Origin: Planococcus citri
Taxonomy: Eukaryota > Arthropoda > Insecta > Hemiptera > Pseudococcidae
Direction: 5' to 3'
DNA: 64,000 nucleotides
Assembly (NCBI RefSeq): GCF_950023065.1
Contig: NC_088678.1
Span: 78,277,590-78,341,589, forward strand
In this document: positions 47,941 through 59,940 of the stretch, one piece after another
Layout: every line of letters begins with the position of its first letter
How positions within the stretch are numbered: the first letter of the stretch is position 1
The notes under the pieces: generated by a model
Told to the model about the DNA's origin: nothing
The model's input: the letters and a program-made list of their open reading frames with translations, nothing else
The model's database searches: none
Position numbers and translations under genes: made by a program

Positions 47941-50920
47941 AACACTGGCAAAAAAAATGAAATTTTTTGCATTTTTGGCACAAAATTTCAACTTTTTCCC
48001 AACATTTGCAAAAATTAAAACATTTTGCATTTTTGGCACAACATTTAGACTTTTTTCAATATTTGCAAGAATTAGAACTTTTTGCATTTTTGGCACAAAA
48101 TTTGGACTTTTTTTGCAATTTTACATTTTTGACACAAAATTTTGACTTTTTTGCGATATCTAAAATACTTGCAAAAGTTGAAACTTTTTGCATTTTTGGC
48201 ACAAAATTTGGACCTTTTTTGCAATATTTGCAATATTTTGCATTTTTGGCACAAAATTTGGACCTTTTTTAGCAATTTTACATTTTTGGCACTAATTTTT
48301 GACTTTTATTTTGCAATTTTACATTTTTGGCACAAAATTTTGACTTTTTTCAATATTTGCAAGAATTAGAACTTTTTGCATTTTTGGCACAAAATTTGAA
48401 CTTTTTTTGCAATTTTACATTTTTGACACAAAATTTTGATTTTTTTGCGATATCTAAAATATTTGCAAAAGTTGAAACTTTTTGCATTTTTGGCACAAAA
48501 TTTGGACTTTTTTTTGCAATTTTACATTTTTGGCACAAAATTTGGACCTTTCTTTTTAGCAATTTTACATTTTTGGCACAAATTTTTGACTTTTTTTTTG
48601 CAATTTTACATTTTTGGCACAAAATTTTGACTTTTTTCAATATTTGCAAGAATTAAAACTTTTTGCATTTTTGGCACAAAATTTGAACTTTTTTTGCAAT
48701 TTTACATTTTTGGCACAAAATTTTGATTTTTTTGCGATATCTAAAATATTTGCAAAAGTTGAAACTTTTTGCATTTTTGGCACAAAATTTGGACCTTTTT
48801 TGCAATTCTACATTTTTGGCACAAAATTTTGACTTTTTTGCAATATTTGCAATATTTTGCATTTTTGGCACAAAATTTGGACCTTTTTTTAGCAATTTTA
48901 CATTTTTGGCACTAATTTTTGACTTTTATTTTGCAATTTTACATTTTTGGGACAAAATTTTGACTTTTTTGCAATATTGGCAAAAATTTGAACTTTTTGC
49001 ATTTTTGGCACAAAATTTCAACTTTTTTACAATATTTGCAAAAATTAAAACTTTGACACAAAATTTGGACTTTTTTTGCAATTTTACATTTTTGGACCAA
49101 AATTTCGACTTTTTTGCAATATTTGCAAAAATTAGAACTTTCTGCATTTTTGACATCAAATTTGGACTTTTTGCACTGACAAAAAATTCAGTACTTTTTG
49201 CAATCGTGACCAAAAATTGAAACTTTTTATGCAACTTCAGCAAAAATACTGACTTTTTGATAATTTGGCAAAATAATATTGTGACTTTTTTGAAACTTTA
49301 GTCGAAAAGTAATGACTTTTTTCAGTTTCGGAGAAAAATCAGAACTTCTTGCAATTCGGCAGAAATAAAAACCTGCACTTTTACATAAATTCAAACTGTC
49401 GCAATTTTTCCAAAAAACCAGAACTTTTCAAAAACTTTCGGCAACTTTGAGAGGAAATGGGCCATTTTCGAAATTTGGATGAAAATAGATATCAATTGAA
49501 AACTTTCTGTGAATTTATGACATTTTTGGGAAACCTTATTTGGCATTTTTTCAAGAAAATTGTGACTTTTTTTGCAACTTTGGCCAACCAGTCACAAGCT
49601 CTTTTAAAATTTGGAAAAAAGTTGAAAATTTATTGCAATTTAGATAAGAAAAGGAACTTTTTGCAATTTTGGAGGAAATAAGGACTTTTTTACAATCATG
49701 GACAAAAATCATGAGAACAACCACTGACTTTTTTAGTATTTTTGCAACAAAAAAAATGGCGACTTTTCTACAAATTTAGTCAAAAAATTGCAACTTTTTC
49801 AAAATTTCATAAAGTCGTGTTTTTTTTGGGGTTGCAATTTCGCCAAAATTTGAAGATTTTGCAATAATTCTACAAAAATTGAAACTTTCGCAATGTTCGC
49901 AAAAAAAGAAACAGGACTTTTCCTCATCTATGTCAAAAAATCAGGACTTTTTAACAATTTAAGAGACCCAAAAAATTGTGACTTTGTTACAAATTTAGTC
50001 AATGACTAAATAAATGCTCGAAACAATGGAGAAAAAATTTAGCTTTCTTGGAATTACTGCCAAAAATTGGGAAGTTTTTTGCAAATTTTAGAACAACTGT
50101 GAGATCTTTTCGCAATTTGTCGAAAGTCAAAACTTGCAATTTTAAGAAAATTTAAAATTTTGAAATCGTGGCCAAAAACATGATGATTTCTTTTTGCAGC
50201 TCTGACAAAAAATGTGGATAATTTCCTGCAATTTTGGGAACAAAAATGGAACGTTTAAAAAATATAGAACGAAATTGAGACTTTTGTTGCAATTATACAC
50301 GGAAAAAAATGTGGATATTTTTGCTGTTTTGACAAAAAATCAAACCTTTTCAGAAGTTTTGATGAAAAAAAAACAAAAAAACAAAAAAAACAGAACATTT
50401 GTTGCATCTTTGGCCAAGAAATTGGGATTTTTTATGACTTTTTTTTGACAGAAAATCACAGAAATCGTATTTTGTAATTATGGCCAAAAGTTTTGACTTT
50501 TTCACAACTTTTGACAGAATTGGGAATTTTTTGTAATTTTTACCAAAAGTTTGTGCCTTTTTTGCAACATTTTCAAAAAATTGTAAATTTCTCAACATTT
50601 TTTTGAAATAAATTACTTACTTATGCAAAAAATAGGATATTTTTAATTGGATTTTATTGAAATTTTGACAGAAAATCAGGATGTAATTTTGTAATTATGA
50701 CCGAATCAATTTCAGCCAAAAATAAGTGACTTTTTTTTACAACTTGGGTCAAAAAATTGTTAAGTCTACTTTTTATTCTATTTTGAGAAAAATCACTAGT
50801 TTTTCATCATTTTGAAAAAAATAAGGATTTTTTTTAATTCTGTGAAAATAGGGTAATTGCGACTTTTTATCAATTTTATCAAAAACTTGACCTTTTCGCA
50901 GAGATTTCCTTCATTATAGT
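47941..50920. repeat. Phased A/T-tract array, homogenised ~38 bp unit and ~290 bp blocks
   Basis: From about 47950 to 49200 the unit GCATTTTTGGCACAAAATTT then GGACTTTTTTGCAATTTTAC is highly regular, with four A/T-tracts about 9-10 bp apart. A variant block marked by GCGATATCTAAAAT and TTGCAAAAGTTGAAACTTTT returns near 48154, 48449 and 48734 (steps of about 295 and 285 bp), so whole blocks of units were amplified. From 49,200 to 50,920 the array decays to the degenerate GACTTTTTTGCAATTTTGG type. Long frames on both strands here are a by-product. Confidence 0.9.
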
Positions 50921-53900
50921 ACGCGAATTATGCAGGGGTACCATTTTGTAAATATTTAATCGAAAAAAATCCATCTCGAATGTATTATTCAGTCGTCTTT
51001 GTACGATAAACCCGCGTGTAAATTTACAACTTGAAAAATATGTAAAAAATTCCGGAAAGTAATCTTATCCGTTATATGAGGAAAACTCTCAAACTCGAAT
51101 GTTAATTGGTATAAAAATGTCAAGGATCTACTTCTTCTTTCATTCTGTATACTTACGAGAATTTCAACTTGAAATTTGAAACCTCGCAATAATATAAAAA
51201 CGCGAAAAAAAATATCTATACATCGCACTTTGTAAATAATATACGTACAAAAAGTTATACCACTATTTTAAAACCCAACTCGTTGTATAATTCGAAATCC
51301 CCGTTTAAATATTTATAATTTCCAACAACGATGAATTCAATGTAAATAACTCAATTTGGAATCCGATTAAACGTAATGGAGAAAAAATACCTACCTGTAA
51401 ATACCGTATAATAATAATTGTGAAAATAATGTACAAAATACTATGCAGCACATCTTCTCGACGATTTCTCTATATTCATTGGAGCGTTACGTGAGCGCCA
51501 AGACGCGACAAGACGTTTCTATAGTAGTAAGAAATTCATCCGGCTGAGAGACCATTACAATAGTAGAATTATTGTGGAAGTGTTTTTTTTTTCTCATTTT
51601 TTAGAGTATACATTATTTTTTGTAGTATTTTCAAGGAGGACTCATTTTTTTCTCACTTGTAGCTTTTACTGTGGCCAGTGCAATGGTATGGTACTTTTGA
51701 GTACAGTGATGGGCTTTTTGAGAATGCGATGCATGTTGACTGTGAGGTATACATTGCCTGATTGGGATATAGGACGCGGAGACACTTGTAGAGATCTTTA
51801 GTCTGTTTCTGTTCTGTTCTGTTCATTCTGTGCGATGATGAAATATACTCGCATTAGTAGCGCGATGTATACATACTGGTGATGGTATCATTAAAATACG
51901 CCTTTGGTTACGCGCGGTAGCCTACATCTATAAATGGTCAAGCAGCTTTGGTACCATGCGATGGCGGCGACGACGATGACTAATAAAACTGCGGTGGTGG
52001 TGAATGGTGATTAGATTACGTACGTCATAAATTCATTCTTGTAAATATTTGTAGAATGCCTATTTTAGAGTATTGCCATGAATCGATATTAAGATACACC
52101 TAATTACCTAGTTTAAATTTATACGAGAAAAAGTTGTTGGAATTTTTTCAAAGCTATAAGATTTCTGCTGAGAAAATTGACGACAATCTGGACGCCTTGA
52201 CTGGTATTTCTCCTTTGGAGAGAATTCCAAACAAAACTAGGTGACCTTGGAAGCATTCGCAGAAATCATTTTTTCATTTTGGGAAATTCACAGGTACGTG
52301 AAAATGGGAAAAGCATAACACATGAGGATCAAATCGCACGATTTTTTTTTTCATTTGTCGAGACGAGAAAACCATCTGATCAGATTGATGAAATTTCATG
52401 TTTTCATAGTCCTGATATTGATTTTCATGCCTCAATAATCATAGAGCAAAAACTAAATTTTCTCGAATCTTTAAAAGGAAAATGGAAGCTTCATAAACAC
52501 CAAACTCACAAATTCCAAAATAATAAAAATAACAAAAATAACAAGAATATAAAAAACACCTCACAAAAAAAATATTTTTTCAACAGAATAATAGCCCTTC
52601 CTCTTCTCTCAACCCCCCCAAAAAGAAACAAAATCAAAGAGACTGATAAGCAACACCACAAGAAAAAAAGACAAAAAAGTACTTTCGGGGAAATTTTTTT
52701 CAAATACTAGAGTGGAGGGGAGAAGGAGTCCATTTTATATATATTTTCATCAGTCATTGCTCAAAAAATATATTTAAAAAAAAACAAAATTTCAAAGAAC
52801 TTCGAAGAATTTTTTTGTGGTGGGTGGAGAAGGAAGAGAAGTATAAGGTCGAAATAAATTTTTTGGTCGATTTTTTTCTTCCATTCTGTTTGTTCAATTT
52901 TTGGGGGAAGGGGAGAGGAGGAATCCCTTTTTCAAATTATTTCATTATCATTACTCAGAAAAATGTGTGGGAAAATGAAAAAATTTCGAAACACTTCAAA
53001 TCATTTTTTGAGGGGTCAGGGAAGGTCCAAATGTTGTTTTGGCAGCTTTTTTCTTCTAATTCTGAAATTATGCACTCAAAAAAAAATCTGAAGCAATGAA
53101 GAAATTGAATGGAAAATTTCAATGATTGAAATTTTTTTAAAAAGACAAGATGTTTGTGGAAAGTGAAAAGAAGGATATAAGAAATTAGCAGCACTGTTTT
53201 ATACTCGTACAACTTAAATTTCCTCAAAAAGTCAAGGGAATCACAAAACTTGAAATATTTGGCATTTCAACCCCCCCCCCCCCATGTACCTTTACTTTGG
53301 TACTTCTGCTTTATTTTTCTAAGTTAGAGATTTGAAAAAAATTGCATCAAAAATTTACAAGACAAAAAATTCGATTTTTTATACTTTTTTCACCCTCCAA
53401 GCTGAAAATAACACATTTTTACCAAAACACAGCATTTTGGATAAAATCCAGGAATATAATGTCTAAAAAGTTCCTTTTTTGATCAACAGATTATCATTCA
53501 AGATGAACAAAATTTTTGAAAATACGTCAATTTTAAATTTTCATTTCGAATGAAGTTTGATTTTTTGACAGTCAAAAATTCATTTTAGAACTAACAGTAA
53601 AAATTGAAATATAAAGTGCATTTTTTCAGTTCAAATTGAAAATTTTTCATCTAATTTTGCATGTTTTTCAAAAATACTTCTAAAATTTAAAAAAATGTAC
53701 AATCGAATATTTGAGGTTTAAATATCCAAAATTTAATGGTTTCTTCTATTTTGTGAGCATTTTTTTGTGTGAAACAGAGGGGGGGGGGAGTACGAATGTT
53801 CTCGCTTCAGTATTTTTAGATGGAATCCCTTTTTCTAAACAGAGTCTACGGAAATTTGTTTTGCAATATTGGCGTTTTCAGCGCTGCATTTATCACAGAA

Positions 53901-55275
53901 ATAAATAAAATATTCAAATTTCATTTCAAAGTCTTTTGAGGCAAATTTTGAATTTTTCAAAGGGAAAAATATCACTTTTTTACACGATCTTAAAAACAAA
54001 TTTTGATTGAGGTTCCCGTAGAAAATTTAAAAAAAAATGATGGATTCGTTTTCACCTTGGCTTTTAAAATTTTGAATTCTTTGCTGAAAAATTGAAATCA
54101 TATATTTTTTAAAAAGGTCAAAGACATGGACAGGTATTCATCATTCATCCATTTTCATTTATTCGTATCAATCATTTTATTCGTTCATTCATTTTTTCTA
54201 CACACTTCATATTATCTGTTTTACATTTATTATGCTTACACTTCTCCTCCCCACTTTTCAGGATCAGACTGACATTTCAAAATCTTGTGTGAGAAATTAA
54301 TTATAGACTTGATTCGAGCCCATTAAAATTAGGCAAAGAGTCAATCTAAAAAAAAATCCCCTAAAATTGTAAGTAAATCATTGAAAATTCTCAGAGGGTC
54401 AAAGTCCATCCATATCAACTTTGAATTTTTTTCAAGATAAGTCTCACTTTGACAACCCTTTTTATGAACAAATCCACTCATTTTCAAAAATCATTTCAAG
54501 TAAAAATTCAATTTCAATAAAAATAACACAAGTCTGTGCCCTGAAATTTCGAGTAAACTCGTAGCATAATTTGATGACTTTCTCATCACTCGGTTAAAAA
54601 AAAAAAAAAAAAAAAAAAACTGCCTCAGAAACGTCCATTGAGCAAAAGTAAGTTTCCTGCTCGTCAAAACTTACATTTTTTCCAAAAAAAAAATCAAAAA
54701 CTTGCTCAATTTTGAAAAAAATATCAAATTTTGCATCAAATTGATTCTAGATCTTCACACGTTAATTATTCAAAATATTCTCTCACTTTTCACAACAAAA
54801 AATCAACATTCTATCTCTCTTAGGCACTTACCTATACCTACAGAAAAGTGAAAGGCAACTAGACACGAATATTTTCCCAAAATCGTCGCATTAAACATCA
54901 TCATTTGCAATTTTTTGTCACCGCTTGGCAAATTTCTCGAACATCTGGTTGATTTGGTAATTCGCCTTCATTCCACATCCACATCCACTTCGCTCCATAC
55001 ATTACCTACACACATTAGTCGCAATGCATTTCATAGCAAGCTATTCCACAATCTACCAAGGTCATCATCGTCGGTGAACAAATTAAACTCAGAGTAAAAA
55101 AAAATTCCAACAACATTTTCAAGCCTCTCGTAACCTGTACACGTGTAAATACATATAGTAGATTATTACAATAATAATTGCACTTTAATTTATATCAACT
55201 TTTGCTTGTTTTCCTTTACTTTCTCGAACGCTACCTACACATAACGCATTAATCTAACAACAATCCGACGTAAAG
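50921..55275. other. Rest of the 8.1 kb intron
   Basis: 50,920-52,250 is of ordinary complexity, with CG-containing words near 51,480 and 51,960. 52,250-54,900 is AT-rich and low in complexity, with a C-run of 13 at 53271-53283, a G-run near 53779, a G-rich degenerate motif (GAGGGGAGAAGGA-TCC type) near 52712, 52900 and 53010, and an A-run near 54598-54619. 54,900-55,275 is more complex and ends in a pyrimidine-rich tract (TTGTTTTCCTTTACTTTCTC, 55206-55225). The first AG after that tract is at 55274-55275. No other gene seen. Confidence 0.5.
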
Positions 55276-58200
55276 AAAGCGAAACTGTAACAACATACGA
55301 CGACGGTAACTTGACCGAAACCGGCGGTCAAATATTACCGGGGGACATTGAGGAAAGTCAGGGTTCTAGAGTTGACCTAGTGACCAGTACGTTCGACTAC
55401 GCTGACCCTGTCACATTCACCGCGAAAATCCTCACAGTCGAATCGACTACCAACAACGCCGCCGCTGCTGCCAATCCTCTCCTCACTGATGAACTGATCC
55501 CGGTGACTAAATCCACGCCGCAGGAGACGGATACCGATACACATATAGAGTCCAGCGGCGATGGCGATGGTCAACCAGCCGAAGGCGACTCGGATGCCAT
55601 CGATCGGGGTGTCGATTCGACGCGTACTTCCTTGGTCACGCCGACTGAACGTGATCGCTGGAGCGTTTCTAATATGGAAACTGAATTTGAAACGGAAATC
55701 GCTCCTTCCAACGGCGGCAGCAACGTATCGATTGCTTCAGAAATCGAAGAATACGCCAGAATTTCGAATCGCTCGTCGTCCGACGATATATCGTCCATTA
55801 CAAAAGCCACTACTACGTCGGATGACCAAACGACGACTACACATATCGTCGTAAATGGTAGTACCAACGCACCAGGAAACCCTACCAGTGTTTTAGATGA
55901 CTCGTCGTCGACGGCGACTGTACCAACGCAATTACCAGCTGCCAATGTGTACGTAGACGAGACGACGACGACATCGACAACAATTCCAAATATTACGCAA
56001 CCCACAACCGATATAGGAGCGGCCACTTCTACAATAACTGATTCGAACGAATCGAATCCGGTAATTGAGAAATTACCAGAGCCGTTCGTGCACGTAGAAA
56101 ACAACCTCGAACGTGCTAAAAATGTCAGCTCACAACGTGTGGGTGATGGAACTGATGTAACGACCAAAGATGAGATTCCGGCCACTACCGAAATCGAAAA
56201 TGATCGAGAAATAAAGGGGCCATCGACAATCAGCTCCGATAATGCGGCCAAAACGGAAGAAATTGTCCCTGTTGGAGATACCACTGTCAAGGTTGAAGCT
56301 GACTCTTCGGTTGATGGAATTGGCAAAGGTCAAGAAGCGTCAAATGTCGAGAAAGAGAGTACGTTCTCAGAAGGGACATCATCTTCCATTCAAGTTCCTG
56401 TCACGGAGGTCACAACTATCGTCGAGTCGAGTGTACTTGAGATGAAACCTTCTTCCACAGAATCCTCTGTAGTAGAATCTGCAACAATTCCTGCCATTGA
56501 TGGTGACACATCCACAGAGTTGCCCAAGACCAAGGAAGCTGAAGGTGAAGAAAATAAGGGTACTCAGTTCCTAACCACAACATCTTCCCAAGCGAACCCT
56601 GCCATTGAAACATCATCCAATTCTCTCAATACAGAAGAACCATCTGAGAAATCCACTGAGACCGACCATTCATCGACAACTTCACTTTCAACTCCAACAA
56701 ATCAAGGTGAAACAATATCTGAGGACTTGAAAAATACCACATCCGATGCTGCCATTGAAGATGCACTTGCTGACACACCAGATAATGCTCCTAGTACAGA
56801 AGTAGCACCAACTGAACCTGCAACCTCAAAATCAACAACCGCCAGTTCTGATGAAACACCATCTGAAGACTCAAAACCCACCACATTGAATTCTGACACA
56901 ATAGGAGTCACTTCAGAGACACCAACTGACACTGCTACCCCATCACAGAACCTGGAGGAGGCTAATGGAAGTGCCAGTTACACTGAAAGAGTAGTTGTTG
57001 AGGTTCAGACATCAAAAAGTCAAGAAAGTAATCTTCTCAAAGATACAGACACTGAAAATCCAGTACTCGAAGGCTCAAATACTTCAGAAAACAGCTCTAA
57101 GGAAACACCAGTTGATACTTCTTCTGGATCATCTGAAGAATCTGTAAACACACCTGAGACTACCACCAAATCCGAACAAACCGAGCAGGAGACAATAAAA
57201 GATCAGAAAACATCTACTTCTGCACCACTGCCAGAACTGGGTGCAACCTCCAGTTCCACAGAGACCGTATCGTCTTCAGAAGGTATCACGTTGCCAGTCC
57301 AAGAAACAGAAACTATTTCATCCTCAGCATCTGAACCAACTCTGCAACCTACAGTAACCGCAGAAACCAGACCACAGTTAGAGGACGACGTTCCCATTGA
57401 CACTGGAACTTTAACACCCGAACAATCTTCAAAATCAAATACATATGAAACCACATCATCTCCTCAGAATCCTACTACCATTGATGCTCTTTCTGATACA
57501 GCAAATCTTTCAGAAACTGCCTCGACCACTGCCAGTACAGCTGAACCAGGAGAAACATCATCACCTACATCATCATCAACAACAAGCCCGATTGAATCTG
57601 TTGAAACACCACCTCCTTCATCAACTATGCAGTCAGAATTAGCTGAAATGTCACCATCATCGAAATCAACGACTACCACAACAGAATCTGCTGAATCATC
57701 ACCCTTTTCATCAACCACCACAACAGAATCTGCTGAATTATCATCCTCTTCATCAACCACCTCAACACAATCTGCTGAAGAATCACCCTCTAGCTCTTCA
57801 GAGTCTTCTGAAACATCCCCGCCTTCAACTAGCCAATCAGAAGCTGACACAACATTGTCACCATCATCAGCAACTAGCTCAACAGAATCCGCTGAATCAT
57901 CATCAATCTCCAAGTCTGCTGAAACATCACCACTCTTTTCATCAACAATAGAGTACGATTCTACAGAATCATCACCATCATCAACAACCACCACAACAGA
58001 ATCTGCAGAAACACCACCATCTAGCTCATCACCGTCATCAACGACCACCACTAAAGAATCTGCAGAAACACCACCATCTAGCTCGTCAGAATCATCTGAA
58101 ACATCTCCGCCAGCAACTACCCAATCAGAATCTGCAACAACACTACAACCTCCATCAGAAACAAACTCATCAGAATCTGCTACAACATTACAACCTCCAT

Positions 58201-58623
58201 CAGAAGCAAGCTCATCAGAATCTGCTACAACATCACCACCCAGCACATCAGATTCAACTGAAACTTCACCACCATCATCAATCCCCAAATCCACCATAAC
58301 AGACTCCCCTGACGATAACAAATCAGGCACTCTAGACCCTTCCACAACTCAATCCCCCCTCACAAACTGTACCTCCCCATACCAACTAAACTGCACAGCA
58401 ACTTCGAAAGAAATACGAGTACAAACTACCGGTAACAAGACGACAGTGATAATCGTTCGAACTAGACCACTAACATCTAGCTCGAATCACAGTTGCACTA
58501 GCAATTTGGACTGTCCAAGAATGCGGATATGTTTAAATAATATTTGCACGCTAAAAAACAACTCACAGCTTGCGAAATCCGGACTCGGACTGTCGTTGGC
58601 CGAAACGTCGGATTTTCTTCGAG
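55276..58623 (+). CDS. dpy: Giant Ser/Thr/Glu-rich mucin-like exon ending in a DPY module
   Basis: An exon of 3,348 bp (1,116 codons), phase 1 at both ends. The acceptor I prefer is GACGTAAAG, the first AG after a pyrimidine tract; an in-frame stop at 55242 bars a start much further left. The donor is CGAG|GTATTT. Residues 1 to about 1,000 are dominated by Thr, Ser, Glu and Pro, acidic at first and then with repeats such as TTTESAESSP and SSSESSETSPP. Such sequence is normally heavily O-glycosylated and extended. Near residues 1,020-1,116 come several N-glycosylation sites, two cysteines (NCTSPYQLNCT) and a DPY module (SCTSNLDCPRMRICLNNIC) with no EGF domain after it. Drosophila Dumpy also contains Ser/Thr/Pro-rich stretches between module runs. 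Being symmetric in phase, the exon could be skipped without frameshift. Confidence 0.85.
57560..58310 (+). repeat. Coding minisatellite in the mucin-like exon
   Basis: Degenerate in-frame repeats of TCATCAACCACCACAACAGA followed by ATCTGCTGAA encode TTTESAE-type units, with TCTGAAACATC-CC blocks encoding SSETSPP. Two near-identical neighbours occur at about 57700-57750 and at 58000-58080 (ACACCACCATCTAGCTC twice), and a 45 bp unit with ACAACCTCCATCAGAA lies near 58143 and 58191. Coding repeats of this kind often vary in copy number between individuals. Confidence 0.8.
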
Positions 58624-59940
58624 GTATTTTTCTTACTTCTCTATTAGGTCTAATTTTATATTCTTTTAAGACACCTTCCCCCCCCCCCCCCCCAACCGAT
58701 ATTCATAGAGCATCGTTATCAACAAACTGCCAGCAGAATTTTGACAAATTCACACGTGATTACCACCCATGTGCTTCAATAAAAAAATATAATGAAAAAA
58801 AAAGGTAGACAATTAGCGAAGAAGAATTACTCTTATATTTCCTGCTCGATGCAATAAATTCTTCGTTTACTTTCTTTCTTTCTTGAATTCAACATGACAA
58901 GACATGCACGTTTAAATGGGCCACCGTTATACAGACCAACCGAATAATTATCATTGTAATTCAGTAAACGTCGAGTCGCACCGTCCGATAAAATACAAAA
59001 CGAATTAATTACCATCAGTGGTACCCAAGACTCCTTCCGCTTGCGAATGATAACGATGCTCTCACTGAAAATTACAAATATGTATTTCTCAATCTTTGCA
59101 ACTTTGGGAACCCCGTTTCGGAGACATTCTTCTTTTTTGGTACAATCTTTCTTTATGCATGAATTTTCAATTTCATCATCTTCGAAAAAATGAGAACTCC
59201 CAAAAATGGTCAGAAAAATCTCGAATATAATAAATGGAACTATTTCCACGCACGAGACACGCAACTCATACAGTAGTTCATTGTGAACACGTGTATGAGA
59301 AAGGAGAGAAATGCGTTTCTACCGAACAATTAATAGTAAATAATTATTTGCACTGTTCATAGTACTTACCGCGTAGAAACGCATTTTTCTCTCGTATTCG
59401 CCTCACCTATTTGTAGTATATAGTGTATTTAATTATAATTCTAAGTTATTCGTAAATGGAGTTGGAATCGTCACGAAGTTTCTGTGGTAACAACGAAAAA
59501 AAAAAAACTATGTACATATCTACTAAGTATACTCGTAATGATGAGGCAAAATTTCCTTTAATGGCGATCAGACCACAACAAGTGCCGTTTACTTTACTTT
59601 GGTACATAAAAAATAAACGAGAGAAAACTAGACCGTTAATTTTACCAAACAGAATGGCATGTGAATTTTTTTTTTGAAATAAAAATTTGATCACGGTTTG
59701 AATTCCCTCTGAGAAATATCACATCTTATTTGAAAAATTATATCTACACAGCAGTTTATTGGAACGCAACATTTTTAGGTAGGGATTTTTTTGAAATGTC
59801 TCAATTTAAAAGAAGAGATGGATCGGCAAAAAATTTATTCGAAATTAAATTTTTTTCAATCTGAATATGTCTGTATTTCTAAACAGAACAAAACAAAAGT
59901 GAAAAAAATCAGAATTTGAAAAAGCAGAGAATAAAGTATG
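58624..59940. other. Start of the 3.8 kb intron
   Basis: Donor GTATTT at 58624, a C-run of 16 at 58678-58693, then sequence of ordinary complexity. A frame without stops runs on the minus strand from about 59318 to 58833, but it has no in-frame ATG in its first 80 codons and no recognised domain. The hairpin at 59305-59393 lies here. Confidence 0.5.
59305..59393. repeat. Inverted repeat able to form a ~19 bp stem
   Basis: GAGAGAAATGCGTTTCTAC at 59304-59322 is complementary, with few mismatches, to GTAGAAACGCATTTTTCTC at 59373-59391, with about 50 bp between. Weaker pairing extends outward (GTATGAGAAAG against CTCGTATTC). It could be a small hairpin RNA precursor or the ends of a tiny decayed mobile element; nothing decides between them. 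Confidence 0.55.

Noticed and set aside
47957..49243. Overlapping Phe/Leu/Ala/Gln-rich and Lys/Val/Cys-rich frames on both strands
   Set aside because: Translations of the ~38 bp array; no splice context and no domain.
57464..58345. Minus-strand frame of 293 codons, and another of 251 codons at 55571-56326
   Set aside because: Both lie antisense to the Ser/Thr-rich exon, whose codons rarely give stops on the other strand.
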